Part shown: positions 10,796 through 22,559 of the stretch, in pieces
How the letters are laid out: the number at the start of each line of letters is the position of its first letter
Numbering within the stretch: position 1 is the stretch's first letter
Assembly: GCF_021462225.1 (NCBI RefSeq)
Contig: NC_061798.1
Coordinates: 19,614,820 to 19,678,819, forward strand
Length of the DNA: 64,000 bases
Reading direction: 5' to 3'
Origin: Girardinichthys multiradiatus
Taxonomy: Eukaryota > Chordata > Actinopteri > Cyprinodontiformes > Goodeidae
The notes under the pieces: generated by a model
What the model was told of the DNA's origin: nothing
Database searches by the model: none
What the model saw: only the letters and a program-made list of their open reading frames with translations
Program-made: the position numbers and the translations under genes

Positions 10796-11750
10796 CTTGA
10801 TCTTGGTGTGTTTAAGATTTTTTAAAGGCCTAAAGATGAGATAAACTAACTAAAAAACCTTGAATATTGATCTAAGATTAGACAGTATTCTTTTAAACTA
10901 CGCCGCAGGCATCCTTTCTGAAATAAATCTTCCATTATTTCAACAAAGCCAAATAAAAACAAAACATCACAAATGAATTTGCAACAAAAGAAGCAAAGCA
11001 TTGCGAGTCCTAACAGGCTGTCCACATTAGTGCAGAAACCTGGCTGAAAGAAAGCTAATTCACCTTTCCCTTTGGCTGTTTAATACTTCTGGTCACGACA
11101 AACACCTCTTATTAACATAATGCAGTTTTAAGACTATGATAGCCTGATTAATTAACCTGCTAATATCAGTTTATGTGTCTATTGTTGCACTACGAGTGGA
11201 ACGGCTAGAAGTTGTAAAAGTCTGCAGAATAAAAAACACAAACTATTACTAAAGTTGGTAATTGTTTACTCTTTGCTTAAGTCTAAATAATAACATTTGA
11301 ATATCAATAAATAATTTACAGATAACATAACATATATATATATTTTTTTATATTATATTCTTTTTTCCAGCCTTAAACAAAGATGCTCTGTTTTATATAA
11401 ACCAAACATATTATACGCTTTTTGTTTTAATTTTTTGTGAATTTTTACTCAGGGTTATTATATAATAAGAATCTCTGTTTGCAAATCTAGTCAGAACTAT
11501 CAAGTTTTACCACGCTAAATTTCTACAGTCTGTTTCTGTACAATTTAGGCTAATGTGGCCTGCCAAGACGATAAACGTCAGATTTGAACTGACTTGAAAA
11601 ACATCTCAAGCATGAAGCATCTCAATCAACCTATAAAATGTCCTACCGCTGCGCATGATTTAAAAGACTTGGTGGCATGCAGGGATTATGTGAAGATGTA
11701 CAGGTTGTTTATCAGCAGCCAGGTAGGCCAGAGGGAAGCATGTTGCTGCG
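10796..11750. other. Non-coding intron sequence
   Basis: This is AT-rich intron sequence with a short 'atatatat' run near 11,332. No gene or assignable mobile element is seen. Confidence 0.4.
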
Positions 11751-11819
11751 CAGAGTCACTCCAGCCCAGCTGTTAACAGCAGCGTGTGTGAATCAGAGCA
11801 AACCTGCGCAGTGCTTTAC

Positions 11820-11870
11820 CTCATCAGCCTGCAGCCCAAGGCAGAAAGTCAGTGTCTTCTCTGGATCCAT
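11820..11870 (-). CDS. wbp1: wbp1 first coding exon
   Basis: The start ATG (complement of 11,868-11,870) opens a 17-codon segment reading MDPEKTLTFCLGLQADE. It ends at a GAG|GTAAAG donor in phase 0, which fits the phase-0 start of the exon at 4,074-4,203. It lies at the downstream edge of a GC-rich block, as expected for a first exon. The peptide has a weakly hydrophobic core (LTFCLGL) that could be a poor signal sequence. Human WBP1 also lacks a strong one. The competing upstream ATG (MWSLVLGCLHG) reaches a stop without a suitable donor. Assignment rests on position, phase and splice site, not on conserved residues. Confidence 0.65.
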
Positions 11871-11879
11871 GAAGACAGC

Positions 11880-12270
11880 CGAGCACCAGGCTCCACATCA
11901 GAATGCCCAAGTTACAAAGTGAAGGCTCGATCACCGTTGTCCCACTCCACAGACACGGCACCGTCCCCCGTCCGCCATTCCTCTCGCCCTCACACCCTCA
12001 CCGCCTGTCTCTCTGCCGCACACACAGCGGAGCTTTATCAGAGAATCCGCTGAACGCTGCGTCAAATCTCACTGTGCATGCACGCTGGAGGACACGTTTT
12101 TTATTGCTGCTGCGGGGACGGATCCAGGATTCACTGGGAGTTTGGAGCGGAGAGGGACGGAGCATGATGTCATGCTTCCTCAGCCACCAAACTACTTGCA
12201 CCGGAGAGCTGCGGCTTTGATTGGCCGGAGCTCCCAGCAACAGCCGCACGGAGGCTGCCTCAGTCGTTTA
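11880..12270 (-). promoter_or_regulatory. wbp1: wbp1 promoter and 5' leader (GC-rich)
   Basis: This block is clearly richer in G+C and CpG than the surrounding sequence and lies upstream of the wbp1 start on the minus strand. It contains a CCAAT box reading toward wbp1 (complement of 12,220-12,224) and a palindromic AGCATGATGTCATGCT at 12,161-12,176 with an ATF/CRE-like core. No TATA box is evident. A full CRE (TGACGTCA, 12,633-12,640) lies about 400 bp further upstream. The transcription start is not fixed by the sequence. Confidence 0.6.
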
Positions 12271-12493
12271 ACACGTCCTGGAGGAATTCAGAGTTCAGCA
12301 ACATCTGTATTAAAACATTCCCAAAATAGGGTTTGCTACATGATAATTTCTTAAACTCAATAAACTATATGATTATTAGTGAAAATAATGTATTCAAGTT
12401 AAAATAATTTAACTTCAATTTATCCAAACATTTTAAATCTAAATTTATTTACACAGGGTTGCATGAAGCACATGCTATATAAATTTTTACTTA

Positions 12494-12587
12494 TTATAAA
12501 ATAATAAGACTTTTGGTGTCAGCATTGTTTTAACGCATCAACAGTGTAACAGGTGTCTGTTTATAAGTTAAAGCTATGTTAATGACA
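12494..12587 (+). repeat. 94-bp repeat, copy 1
   Basis: The segment from 'ttataaaataataagact' to 'gctatgttaatgaca' recurs at 17,245-17,338 in the same orientation with 5 mismatches in 94 bases. It has no coding potential. It may be a duplicated segment or a small unnamed interspersed repeat. Confidence 0.85.
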
Positions 12588-12644
12588 GCCTTGCAGGTTT
12601 ACACCTGCTAACTAGGTTAAATCCAGTCACTGTGACGTCATGGG

Positions 12645-13015
12645 TGGATCTCCAGTTTCAAGTCCTTTGCCGCCTCCAATAGGTTTTCCTCCAGAACTGT
12701 CTTGTACATATTTTGCTCCTTCCATCTTCCAGTCAGGTCAGACAGCTTCCCTGTTTAAGAAAAACATGCCCACATAATTATGCTGCCACCACCAGCTTGC
12801 AATTCTCGCTTTCTGGCACACATGGCTTATTGCAGGTAGGCCAGAAAGTTTAGTTTTGGACTCATTTGACCAGATCATCTTCTTCCATGTGCTTGCTGTG
12901 TCTCTCACATGGTTTGTGGCAAACTGCAAACATGACTTCTTATGGCCTTCTTTCAAGAATGACTTTCTACTTTCCACTCTTCCTTAAAGGCCAGATTTAT
13001 GAACCACATAAAATA
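12645..13015 (-). mobile_element. Tc1-like relic
   Basis: The antisense of the central Tc1 transposase region is readable on the plus strand: 'gccgcctccaataggttttc', 'atgctgccaccaccagcttg' and 'accagatcatcttcttccat'. The minus-strand pieces SNESKTKLSG and KKSCLQFATNHVRDT fit the region around the first catalytic Asp. No TIRs remain. Confidence 0.7.
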
Positions 13016-13037
13016 ATACCCATTAAATAAAATCTAC

Positions 13038-13109
<72 letters not shown>
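13038..13109. repeat. (CTAT)n microsatellite, copy A
   Basis: An 18-unit tetranucleotide run directly abuts the Tc1-like copy at 13,110. The same junction recurs at 18,861-18,896. Confidence 0.95.
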
Positions 13110-13788
13110 AATGTAGGGTTCACGCTACAGTGATATCATATCATGAAAGTAGGGCATTGAAGTTTAAGCGTGCAATGGTCAGTTTCTGATCTCAAACTAT
13201 TTATTGAAACAAAAGCCAACAGTGGTGGGTATGTCACAACCAAAAATGTCAATGTCTTGTTAACATGTCATGTGACCTTGAGCATCAATTACAGCTTGAC
13301 AACGACGTCTCATGATGTTCACAAGTCAACTTATTGTCTGCTGTTGCATGACATCCCACTCTTCCTGAAGGACGGCCCTCGGGTCATTGAGGTTCTGGGG
13401 TAAAGTTACGAGGTTCTAGATGGTGACTGAGCTGATTCCATAGGTTTTCTATAGGTTTCAGGTCTGTAGAAAATGCAGGACACTCCATTTGAGGTACCCC
13501 AGTCTCCTGCAGTTGTTCCCTAATGATGCGACCTTGATGACCTGGAGCATTGTTGTCCATGAAGATGAAATTAGGCCCTTTTTGTTCATGCAAGCTAACA
13601 ATGACAGAATAAATTATGTTATTGAGGTAGTATGGGCTTGTCACTATACCATTCACAAAGTGTAGGGCAGTTCTGTGTTGACTAGACACATCTGCCCATA
13701 CTGTAAAACCACCACCACCATCAAAGGCTCATCTGGTGACAGCAGTGGCTGATGCACAGCTCTCATCTTGACGTCTTCAACATCATTT
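13110..13788 (-). mobile_element. Truncated Tc1-like element, copy A
   Basis: The minus strand encodes the C-terminal catalytic part of a Tc1-type transposase (GVPQMECPAFSTDLKPIENL, then WNQLSHHLEPRNF). The motif usually reading DDNAPCH is DNNAPGH, so the second catalytic Asp is Asn. Nearly every base matches copy B at 18,897-19,575, then similarity stops at 'cttcaacatcattt' (13,788). The N-terminal half is absent, so it cannot make transposase. Confidence 0.85.
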
Positions 13789-15845
13789 TTGGTTATTGTG
13801 TGAACAGATTGTTTTACCTGAGCTGTGGATTTATGCAGAAACCTTTTTAAATGCAAATTTATATTCTTTTTCCTATCTGTACAATACACAGTAAGAAAGA
13901 ATGCCAAGTGAATTAACTCACTCTGCCTAAAGCTAATGCTAAGTCAGTCAACCTTTAGCTGGATGTATGAGCTGGTTATAGATGTTAGATTTGTTTTTGT
14001 AACTTGAAAATCAGATTATTTGTTATACAAGGGTGATGAAAGCTGATCAGAGTACCCCCTGTGAATTCTTGAACTCCTGGACTCTGACTGGTCTTATTAA
14101 AATTGAATTCTAATCTGTCTGTCTACTTGCTGTTTTATTTGAATACAAAAGACGTAATGAAGACTCAAGGATTGTTTTTATGTTAGTGTACAAATGGACT
14201 TTTTGATCAGACTGGCTTCTTACTGGACATTGATGATTAATTAAACCGGGTCTTGGTCTGGAGTTGAGTAATCAAATAGATAAATTGATCTCCATGATAA
14301 TTTATGTGACATTCTTTTTGTGAAACTAAACCAGGGAAAGTCCAGCCAGGACAACTGGAAATTTCCAGTTTAATTCCTCATCTAGGTTTTGTTGGCATTG
14401 TATGTCATTTGTTGCTCCCTTCATATGCTCTCAGTCCAGTTTCCTTTGCATATTGTCAATGTCTACTTGTTCCCTGTTACCCTAACCTTCTGTTATAAAC
14501 TTTTTGTCTGATTTTGTTTGACCTGGTTGTGTGATGACCTTGACCTTTTGTGTTTTCTTAGAGCATTTTTATTGTTTCCTGCACCTGTCCTCCATTTTAG
14601 CACAGTAGGCATTAGACACTGCATTCTGCCCAAATGTGCATTCAGCAAACCAGTTCCTTCTCAAGTTTACATGATGAAGATAATGGAATACCTTTTAGCA
14701 AAAGGACTGTCATAACACAAAATTTCACTGTCCCTAAAAAAATAGCAAAGATATGTAATTAGACCCTAAACAAATAGGTCCTATTAAATAAATACTTGTG
14801 CTTGTAAAAGTTTCCTCTGTGCGTTTGTTCAAACTGTGTGCATTATTATGATGAATCATCATAATAATTGATCATCTTTGGGGCCTTACATGCAGTTTTG
14901 TCAGTTAGTCACAAGAGGGCAGCAGGCAACTGAGTTCTGCTTTCTGTGCTTTCTTCTTTACAGAGCCTTTAACACAGGTTTCATCGACATGCTAAGGAAT
15001 AGATTGGTGTTTATTTTTGACAGACGCAGTTATATTACACATTATGAATTCTCGTATCAGCGTTTTTATAGTTCTTGCTATAGTAATTGCTTGGCCATCA
15101 TAAGGTGGAAATCTCTCCTAAAATATTTAGTTCCTGACTCATACAGTGTGCTTGAGTTGCGCATACTGGGTATAAATGTCTGTGTCTTGGGTAAAAACAG
15201 TCATTTAATTTGGATTACATGCAATGATTCACAGATGTTTGTTTAACCCACTCACACATGCAAATTACCCTTTCAATATCTCAGTGTTTCATGTGTTTTC
15301 AAAGTACCAGGAAACTTTGCAGTAAAGAATCTGTGAAGTGCATAAACTTTAGGTAAGAAATCCAGTGTTCAAACGAGAACACAATTGAAAAAAAAATTTT
15401 CACGCTGAAATTAACTAATTTTTCTCAGATGTAACTAAAGAGATTTTGAATTCATACTGCTCTGTGAATTATAGTCATTTTCTTTGGCATTGGAGAAAAG
15501 CTGCCTGGTCATGTCGTTTCCTGATACATAATGACACAGTATGACATAACACACTTCCTCTGACATGTTTAAACGCATTGACATGCATGCAAACACTCAT
15601 ATATAGCAACACTGTGATGGTAGGTGAAAACATTCTGTTTAGAGCTAAGGGTTTTATTACAGTTCTTTCATAAATATATGTTGGGAAAAAATGGTCTTTT
15701 GTTAAAAATTATTGCATAAATTCTCAACTGTCAAGGTGGATTACGCATGTCAGTGCTAATGAAATGAAACCTCATGTCACACAATTTGTCACATTGCTCC
15801 TTAAAGTCAAAATTAAACTTACCAGAGTAAACTAACCATCTTCTA
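13789..15845. other. Intergenic, nothing recognised
   Basis: About 2 kb of AT-rich sequence. Short frames exist, including a 122-residue one at 14,878-15,246, but its composition and lack of motifs suggest chance. No repeat could be named. Confidence 0.4.
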
Positions 15846-15849
15846 TAGG

Positions 15850-16430
15850 TATCAATTTATTTCAATGGGATTTTAACTGACAGACCAACAAAAAGAGGTA
15901 CATAATTGTGTAGAACTAAATGGATAAATGGGTTTTAAAGGTTTTTATAAATAAATATTTGAAAAGTATTGCATCCATTTGTATTCTGGCTCCCAAATCC
16001 TTTATTTAGCTCCATCAATCTTTCTGTCATCTTCTTACTGAAGAAAAGCATCCTCACATCATAATGCTGCCACCACCTGGTGTGTTGCTTGGCCTTTATG
16101 TTGCTGTTTTTTTCACCAATCTTTTCACAAAACAGCTCTGTTTATACAGACCTAAATTACACACTAGTCAATTAGTTTGGAATAATTTGAGGACTTCTGA
16201 AGGCAGCTGTTTGTGCTGAATATTATTTATGGGTATCATAGTAAAGGAGACTGGTTACAAATGTAAAGCACTCTTTTAAAACTTTATTAGTGAAAACCAT
16301 GAATCATTTGCCTTCCTCTTCAAAATTATGTACTGCTTTGTGGTGGTCTATCACAAAAAAATGACAAGAAAATACAAAATAAGAAGTCTGAAGTTTAAAC
16401 GTGTGAAAATATTTTTTCACGTCACTGTAA
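15850..16430 (-). mobile_element. Tc1-like relic with internal deletions
   Basis: Antisense Tc1 landmarks appear in order: 'agaaaagcatcctcacatca', 'taatgctgccaccacctgg', and a terminal-repeat-like 'ttatgtactgctttgtggtg' near 16,330. The intervening transposase is largely deleted. Confidence 0.6.
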
Positions 16431-17244
16431 TTGTTCTATGACTCCTTTATACACAGTGACTCAGGCTTTTTAAGATGTGACAAAGCTGCACGTTTTCTTT
16501 TCTCTCTGATGTATTTCAGAACACAAGTTCTTTAAACTGCTCACACTGGCAGTATTTTGTTATCTTAATGAAGTCAAATGAAAGTGAAAACTCACAGCAG
16601 ACTCAGATTTCACTGAACAAAAATGTCCAGTTATTTGTTAAGTTGAAAGAAAAATCCCACAATGACAAAATACTTACTTTTTTGCAAGACAAGATATATG
16701 GTGCAGTCCAGGTTCATGCAATATTTAAAGAGTTTGCACTGTAGACTTTTATAGACTTTTGTAGACAATTATGAAATAAATAAAAAATTATATAAAGACA
16801 GTGAGGGATGTTTCCTGCAGTTGCATGGCTTCTCTTATTTTTACCCCTCCCCATCAGATGGTCACCATAAGTCTGGCAAAGATGTCACAGTGACTCTTAT
16901 GGAGAAAAAAGCAAAAGAAGAAGTTTATGCAATTTTTGACTTCCCTTTTTTTGTCTGAATGTAAAGCAGAAAAAACAGTAAACAAGGCTTATTAATACTA
17001 TACCAACTCCAGGAAATGCAAAGATCACTGGTTCAGCATGCATCTGTCTGCAGTTACCACAACTTAAAATGTATATCCGGTGCCACATGGACTAATGACA
17101 TTTAAAACAAAAATGCTACTGTAAATGACAGCATGATGCGCCTCAGGCCCAAGCTGCATCACCAAAGAGCAAAATTTGGGTTTTTTAACTAACAAAGACA
17201 GAAGCACATTTTACAAGAATCTTTGCTGCTTGGTGATCTGTTCC

Positions 17245-17338
17245 TTATAAAATAATAAGACTTGTGGTTTCAGCATTGTTTAAACACATCAACAGTGTAA
17301 CAGGTGTCTGTTTATAAATTAAAGCTATGTTAATGACA
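17245..17338 (+). repeat. 94-bp repeat, copy 2
   Basis: This is the partner of 12,494-12,587, in the same orientation and about 95% identical. Confidence 0.85.
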
Positions 17339-17384
17339 TTTGCATAAAACATTGCATGTTCAGTGACATCATATCTGCATTGTA

Positions 17385-17445
17385 ATATATACATCTATAG
17401 ATATATCTATCTATAGATATATATATCTATAGATATATATATATT
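17385..17445. repeat. AT-rich palindromic tract
   Basis: A run of interleaved TATAGATA and TATCTATA units forms short inverted repeats. It is simple sequence able to form hairpins. No function is implied. Confidence 0.8.
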
Positions 17446-18009
17446 CTGATTACAACTTCTCATGGCCTCTATTGAAGCCCTGCTTTGCAACACAGTTGAC
17501 TTTGTATTTTAAAACCTGCAAAGCAACAGGTTTTGTGTGTGCTGAGATGTCTGAAGAAAAATAGACCAGATGAAACCCCATAATGACAATCTACTCCTTT
17601 AGATAAAATCAAGATCAACTGCTGCTACTCTTGACCTCTAATACTGACAGCTCAAGAGCTGTATAGAGACATTTTTACTACAGTTTTGTACCCTTCTCCT
17701 CTTTTAGCTGCACTTCTGAAATATTTTTAAATTGAGGAGGTTTCAAATGGAAATGCTCAATGCACAAAAGACAATTTTTGCCCATCAAGAAGTTCTGACT
17801 CCTTTTGGATTTTTGTCTTGTAAGGTTCTCAACAAGATTGGTTGCTATAAGATTGCAAGTATAATTTACCATGAATGCTGCCTTAGATAATGCTAAAGTC
17901 CGAAGTTTTGTTTGGATGAATTCTCCGATCTTTAGTGATACTTTTACAGCTAAAAAAACCCTAAATCTGACTTATTTGACCAAATAAATATTTCAACTTA
18001 CTGATAAGG

Positions 18010-18365
18010 CCAGGCTGCACGGAGGAGCAGTGGGTAGCGCTGTTGCCTTGCAGCAAGAAGGTCCTGGGTTCGACTCCTGGCCGGGGATCTTCAGGCATGG
18101 AGTTTGCATGTTCTCCCTGTGCATGCGTGGGTTTTCTCTGGGTACTCCAGCTTCCTCCCACAGTCCAAAGACATGCCTGTTAGGTTAATTGGTCTCTCTA
18201 AATTGCCCTTAGGTGTATGAATGAGTGTGTGCATGGTTGTTTGTGTGTTGCCCTGTGATGGACTGGCGACCTGTCCAGGGTGTACCCTGCCTCCTGCCCA
18301 TAGACCGCTGGAGATAGGCACTGGCTTCCCCGCAACCCACTATGGAATAAGCAGTATAGAAAATG
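18010..18365 (+). mobile_element. tRNA-headed SINE with 10-bp target duplication
   Basis: This 356-bp repeat begins with a tRNA-like head: A-box-like 'cagtgggtagcgctgttgcc' and B box 'ggttcgactcc', the polymerase III promoter. A long body common in fish genomes follows ('gcatgttctccctgtgcatg', 'ggactggcgacctgtccagg'), and it ends near 'aagcagtatagaaaatgac'. ACTGATAAGG flanks both ends (18,000-18,009 and 18,366-18,375), as expected from LINE-driven retrotransposition. It encodes no protein. Tail fragments recur at 8,841, 36,130 and 47,876. Confidence 0.85.
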
Positions 18366-18414
18366 ACTGATAAGGTCTTAGAAACATTGCTTCTCTATTC
18401 AATTTGTATATGCA

Positions 18415-18845
18415 TAGACAGGTCCTGATCACTAACAAGGGGTTAAAAAACTTGTAATTGAACACACATTGAGTTATGTAGTAAACACAAAATGTGAAAT
18501 AACTCTAAACATTTTCATATTTTAGATTTAGAAAACAAAATAGTCACCCTTTGCTTTGATTACTGCTTTGATCTCTTGACATTCTCTCCCTGAACTTCCT
18601 GAGGTGGTCACCTGAAACGGTTTTTCAAAGAGCCTTGAAAGAACTTCCCAGCCATTCATTGAGAGAGGTTTATATTTCAGTCATCTTTACTTTAAGGATT
18701 GTAAAATATAACATATTTAGTTACTTTACAATATTAGGTTTGCTACATAATTGCATATGGGCAATTTACTGCATTTACTGTTTTGATGCCTTCAGTGAGA
18801 ATCTATGTGCAATGTAAATAGTCATAAACATAAAGAAACCCACCA
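18415..18845 (-). mobile_element. Tc1-like relic, another family
   Basis: The blocks 'accctttgctttgattactg', 'aggtggtcacctgaaacgg' and 'tttgatgccttcagtgagaa' followed by 'tgcaatgtaaatagtcataa' match, in order, the two ends of a widespread fish Tc1-like family. The middle is missing. Identification is by memory of the family and by block order. Confidence 0.6.
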
Positions 18846-18858
18846 TTACATAAAATCA

Positions 18859-18860
<2 letters not shown>

Positions 18861-18896
<36 letters not shown>
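18861..18896. repeat. (CTAT)n microsatellite, copy B
   Basis: This nine-unit run stands in the same position relative to the Tc1-like copy B as the 18-unit run does to copy A. Confidence 0.95.
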
Positions 18897-20270
18897 AATG
18901 TAGGGTTCACGCTACAGTGATATCATATCATGAAAGTAGGGCATTGAAGTTTAAGCGTGCAATGGTCAGTTTCTGATCTCAAACTATTTATTGAAACAAA
19001 AGCCAACAGTGGTGGGTATGTCACAACCAAAAATGTCAATGTCTTATTAACATGTCATGTGACCTTGAGCATCAATTACAGCTTGACAACGACGTCTCAT
19101 GATGTTCACAAGTCAACTTATTGTCCGCTGAGGCATGACATCCCACTCTTCCTGAAGGACGGCCCTCGGGTCGTTGAGGTTCTGGGGTAAAGTTACGAGG
19201 TTCTAGATGGTGACTGAGCTGATTCCATAGGTTTTCTATAGGTTTCAGGTCTGTAGAAAATGCAGGACACTCCATTTGAGGTACCCCAGTCTCCTGCAGT
19301 TGTTCCCTAATGATGCGACCTTGATGACCTGGAGCATTGTTGTCAATGAAGATGAAATTAGGCCCTTTTTGTTCATGCAAGCTAACAATGACAGAATAAA
19401 TTATGTTATTGAGGTAGTATGGGCTTGTCACTATACCATTCACAAAGTGTAGGGCAGTTCTGTGTTGACTAGACACATCTGCCCATACTGTAAAACCACC
19501 ACCACCATCAAAGGCTCATCTGGTGACAGCAGTGGCTGATGCACAGCTCTCATCTTGACGTCTTCAACATCATTTATGCTCAATGTATATCAAATCTCAT
19601 CAGAGAACAGCAATGAGGCCCACAGGTCCCTCGTCTAGCATAAATGCTCCCAGGCCCATGACAGACAATTATGCCTGTGCCTGGTGGAGTGGTCAGGTAC
19701 CCTTGCAGGTCGTCCAGCATGCCGACCATACTGATGTAAACGGTTTCGAATGATCTGGCACGACATGAGTTCCTCTCATCTCCCTTAAATATGCCTGGAG
19801 TTGAGTGGCATTCATCATGGGGTTCTGCAGGGCACTGTTCACAATGAACCGGTTATCAGTGTTGGATGTGGCCAAAGGATGTCCACTTCTGTGACTTTCT
19901 GTGACTCTTCCAGTCTCTCTGTATATCTGTTGCAACCTGCTGGTGGTACTCTAAACTCAGTGGCCACGTCCATCTGAGAGCATCCTGTTTAAAGCCCAAC
20001 AATGGTGAGGTACTGATGATCAATTGTTAGGTGTCGTCTTGGTCTCAGGATGTCAGAATGTGAACATCATGATGAGGACTGTTCAATTCCAATTCTGATT
20101 GAACTAGGACATTTATTGGTTGATTCATGGATCAAACACCTGTTGTTAATTTTACCGTTAAGCTTCTTACTGAAGAACAGCAAGTTGTGCAAAACGTACT
20201 GAAAAATTAAACAGTTGGATTTGTGCATTCAAAAGTTTAAAGAAGGTTCACTTATACATTCATCTATAAA
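18897..20270 (-). mobile_element. Tc1-like element, copy B
   Basis: The minus strand carries a nearly whole but broken Tc1-type transposase. The N-terminal part (QQIYRETGRVTESHRSGHPL, about 19,700-19,935) is followed by frameshifts, then the catalytic C-terminus (19,072-19,476), which has DNNAPGH in place of DDNAPCH as in copy A. Over the shared 680 bp the copies differ at only a few positions. The right boundary near 20,270 and the TIRs are uncertain. Confidence 0.75.
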
Positions 20271-22555
20271 GGCTATACCTCATTTAAGTTCATCCTGAAA
20301 TTTTACATGAAAGCCAAAAATCCCTAACTGTTTGTGAGTAGTTCATATGTATGTAAGAATGTATATACCATTAGCTCATGTCCTTTTTTAAATGAGAGAA
20401 TTGTAATTTTGTATTGTGAATAGTTTAATTGCGCACACTTCTCCAGGGCCGGCAAATGGAAAGTAGCTTTTGCTAAGTCAGGTTTAAAGCATATCTTCTC
20501 ATTGTGAGATAAATGTTTTTTATACATGGTCCCTGATAGATGGCCTGAGGTAAATTTACGTTCCGAAGTAGTACAATAGCAGTATATTTCTGGGTAACAC
20601 CCCAGAGACATGCCTTTTTACCCTTAAATGTACAATTAGGTACTCTTTTTTTTAAGAGTGTTTATGTGAAGAGATAGAGATTTATTACAGAGAGATATTT
20701 TAAATACTACAAGTCGTGATTTTGTGACCAGTTTCCATATTGTGTTTTGTTGCTTGTCTCATTTTAAAGGTCTCCTAATGCCAAAAAAGCATAAAATAAA
20801 TATAATAAAGGTTTGATACATTTTTGAGCCACAACTGAAAAAAACAAAAACAAAACGTTTTTCCTCTTTTCAAGTGCTTGAGCATCTTTCTAATGCCAAG
20901 AACTATATTGCCCGTATCAAAAACTACTACAGTCCCTGAATCATAGGATGCCAGAACCAGATACCTCGTCAGCTGGCAGCATGTACAGCATTTCCCAGGG
21001 GGTGGGGGCACTTACATCTGCTGAACAAGCAATGAAGGAAAAAATGTATTCATGAGGCACATGACATAACTTGTTTTCATTCTGTGTTTGATGGGCCCCC
21101 TTATTTTTCCCATTAAAAAAAAAATAATAAGACAAATGGGACTCTGCATCCAAGCATATTAAAACTAGATGTTCTAATCAACTTTACCTTAAATATTCAG
21201 TAGAAAAAAAACAAAAGTGCTTCGGTTATATGTATTTCAAAAGGTGTTCAAAGGTGTAATTGTATTAGTTTTCAATTATTTCCCAATGTTATAACATGTT
21301 ATAACATTAAGGTTTAACATTAAGGTTATAACATAAATAAACCAAATTACAGGTTGTATTAAAAAATAAGTATGCGGTGCTGCTATTGCAAAAAAGTTGA
21401 ATTTATTTCAAGGCCTAACACATCGTTAACAGGGTTACCAGTCATGGAGGGTGCTGATATTTCATAATTGCAGACAGGGTTACTTTGCATTAACAAATAT
21501 CCAAGATTCTGTGAGCATCTGTTGGCCATGACTCTGGACAGTAAAACCCGACATCCAGATCCATCTCACAAACCGCTCAGTAACCACCTGTCCCTGATTA
21601 AGACATTTAAAGTCAGAGGATCCATTTGCCTCTTTGAAGCATGTCAGCAGTATGTTAACATAAGCTCTACCAATCAGCTGTCCCTGAGTAAAGATACAGC
21701 TATCAAACAGTGCCGCGCACAAACAAATACTAGAAGGTGCTGAAAAAGTTATTCCTCTTGTGTTTGTAGAGGGATCAGACTTGTAGTCTAAGTGCAAACA
21801 TTTGTCTTTATGTTTTTAAGCTGCAGGTCTACACCTAAAATATTCCAAAACAAACACAAACATTGTTTCCTAGATACAGATAACAATACATCAAAACTCA
21901 AATGCAACGTTGCTTATTGATTGTAAAAGTAATTCACTGTTACAAGCAACATTTTAATCTTCAATGATTTTTGGACTTTTGTAGTTTTATATTATTAGTT
22001 AAGGTTTTGTTCCCTCTTACTAACTCTGCACTTGTGCATGAGGAAACCAATGCTGAGCAGATGTTAGCAACTCAGGTTGTTTTGCACCTTTCTCTGCTGC
22101 TCCTCTCTTTGACAGTGGATTAAAGTTTGGTGCGTGCAAAACACACCCACTTACCCACACACACACACTTACACACACACACACACTAAACCACAGGCCA
22201 AACAGAGGCCCGTGACAAGTCCTGGCAAGCCAGACAAATTTAACTAGGACCCCAACGCTTGTAAGTGCATATTATCAAGTGTTATTGTCACGCTGCTGAG
22301 TGAGACGTCCAAAACATCACATGAGACGACTTCAATAGATTTCATCACTGCACTGACTACAACTAAAAAAAAAACGCAACACAAACAAAATGCTTTAAAT
22401 ATGGTTTGCCTGCAAGTTGAAGATGGCATGACTAGCTACCATCAACTAACAGACACCTGGAGTTTGTCTGACAAGTGTAAAATTAGCTCCTAAATTAGTG
22501 TAAATAATATATTAACACATATTTTACTTTGTCTTGCTGACAGGACTTTCAAAAA
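20271..22555. other. Intergenic, mostly unassigned
   Basis: No gene is recognised. Short frames at 20,324-20,611 and 21,468-21,797 overlap on both strands and show no domain. A short stretch (21,372-21,420) resembles 48,781-48,830. Confidence 0.4.
21372..21420 (+). repeat. Short interspersed repeat, copy 1
   Basis: The 'tattgcaaaaaagttgaatt' stretch ending in 'tatttcaaggcc' is similar to 48,781-48,830 in the same orientation. It may be part of a small non-autonomous transposon, but no ends are seen. Confidence 0.4.
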
Positions 22556-22559
22556 TATT

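Noticed and set aside
11868..11903. Alternative wbp1 start MWSLVLGCLHG on minus
   Set aside because: It looks like a signal peptide but reaches a stop without an in-phase donor; the MDPEK frame ends at a good donor in the phase required by the next exon.
13038..13109. CRISPR-like array
   Set aside because: The tetranucleotide repeats have no spacers, and the genome is eukaryotic. The same applies to 61,604-61,703.
14878..15246. 122-codon open frame on plus
   Set aside because: AT-rich, no motif, no splice or promoter context.
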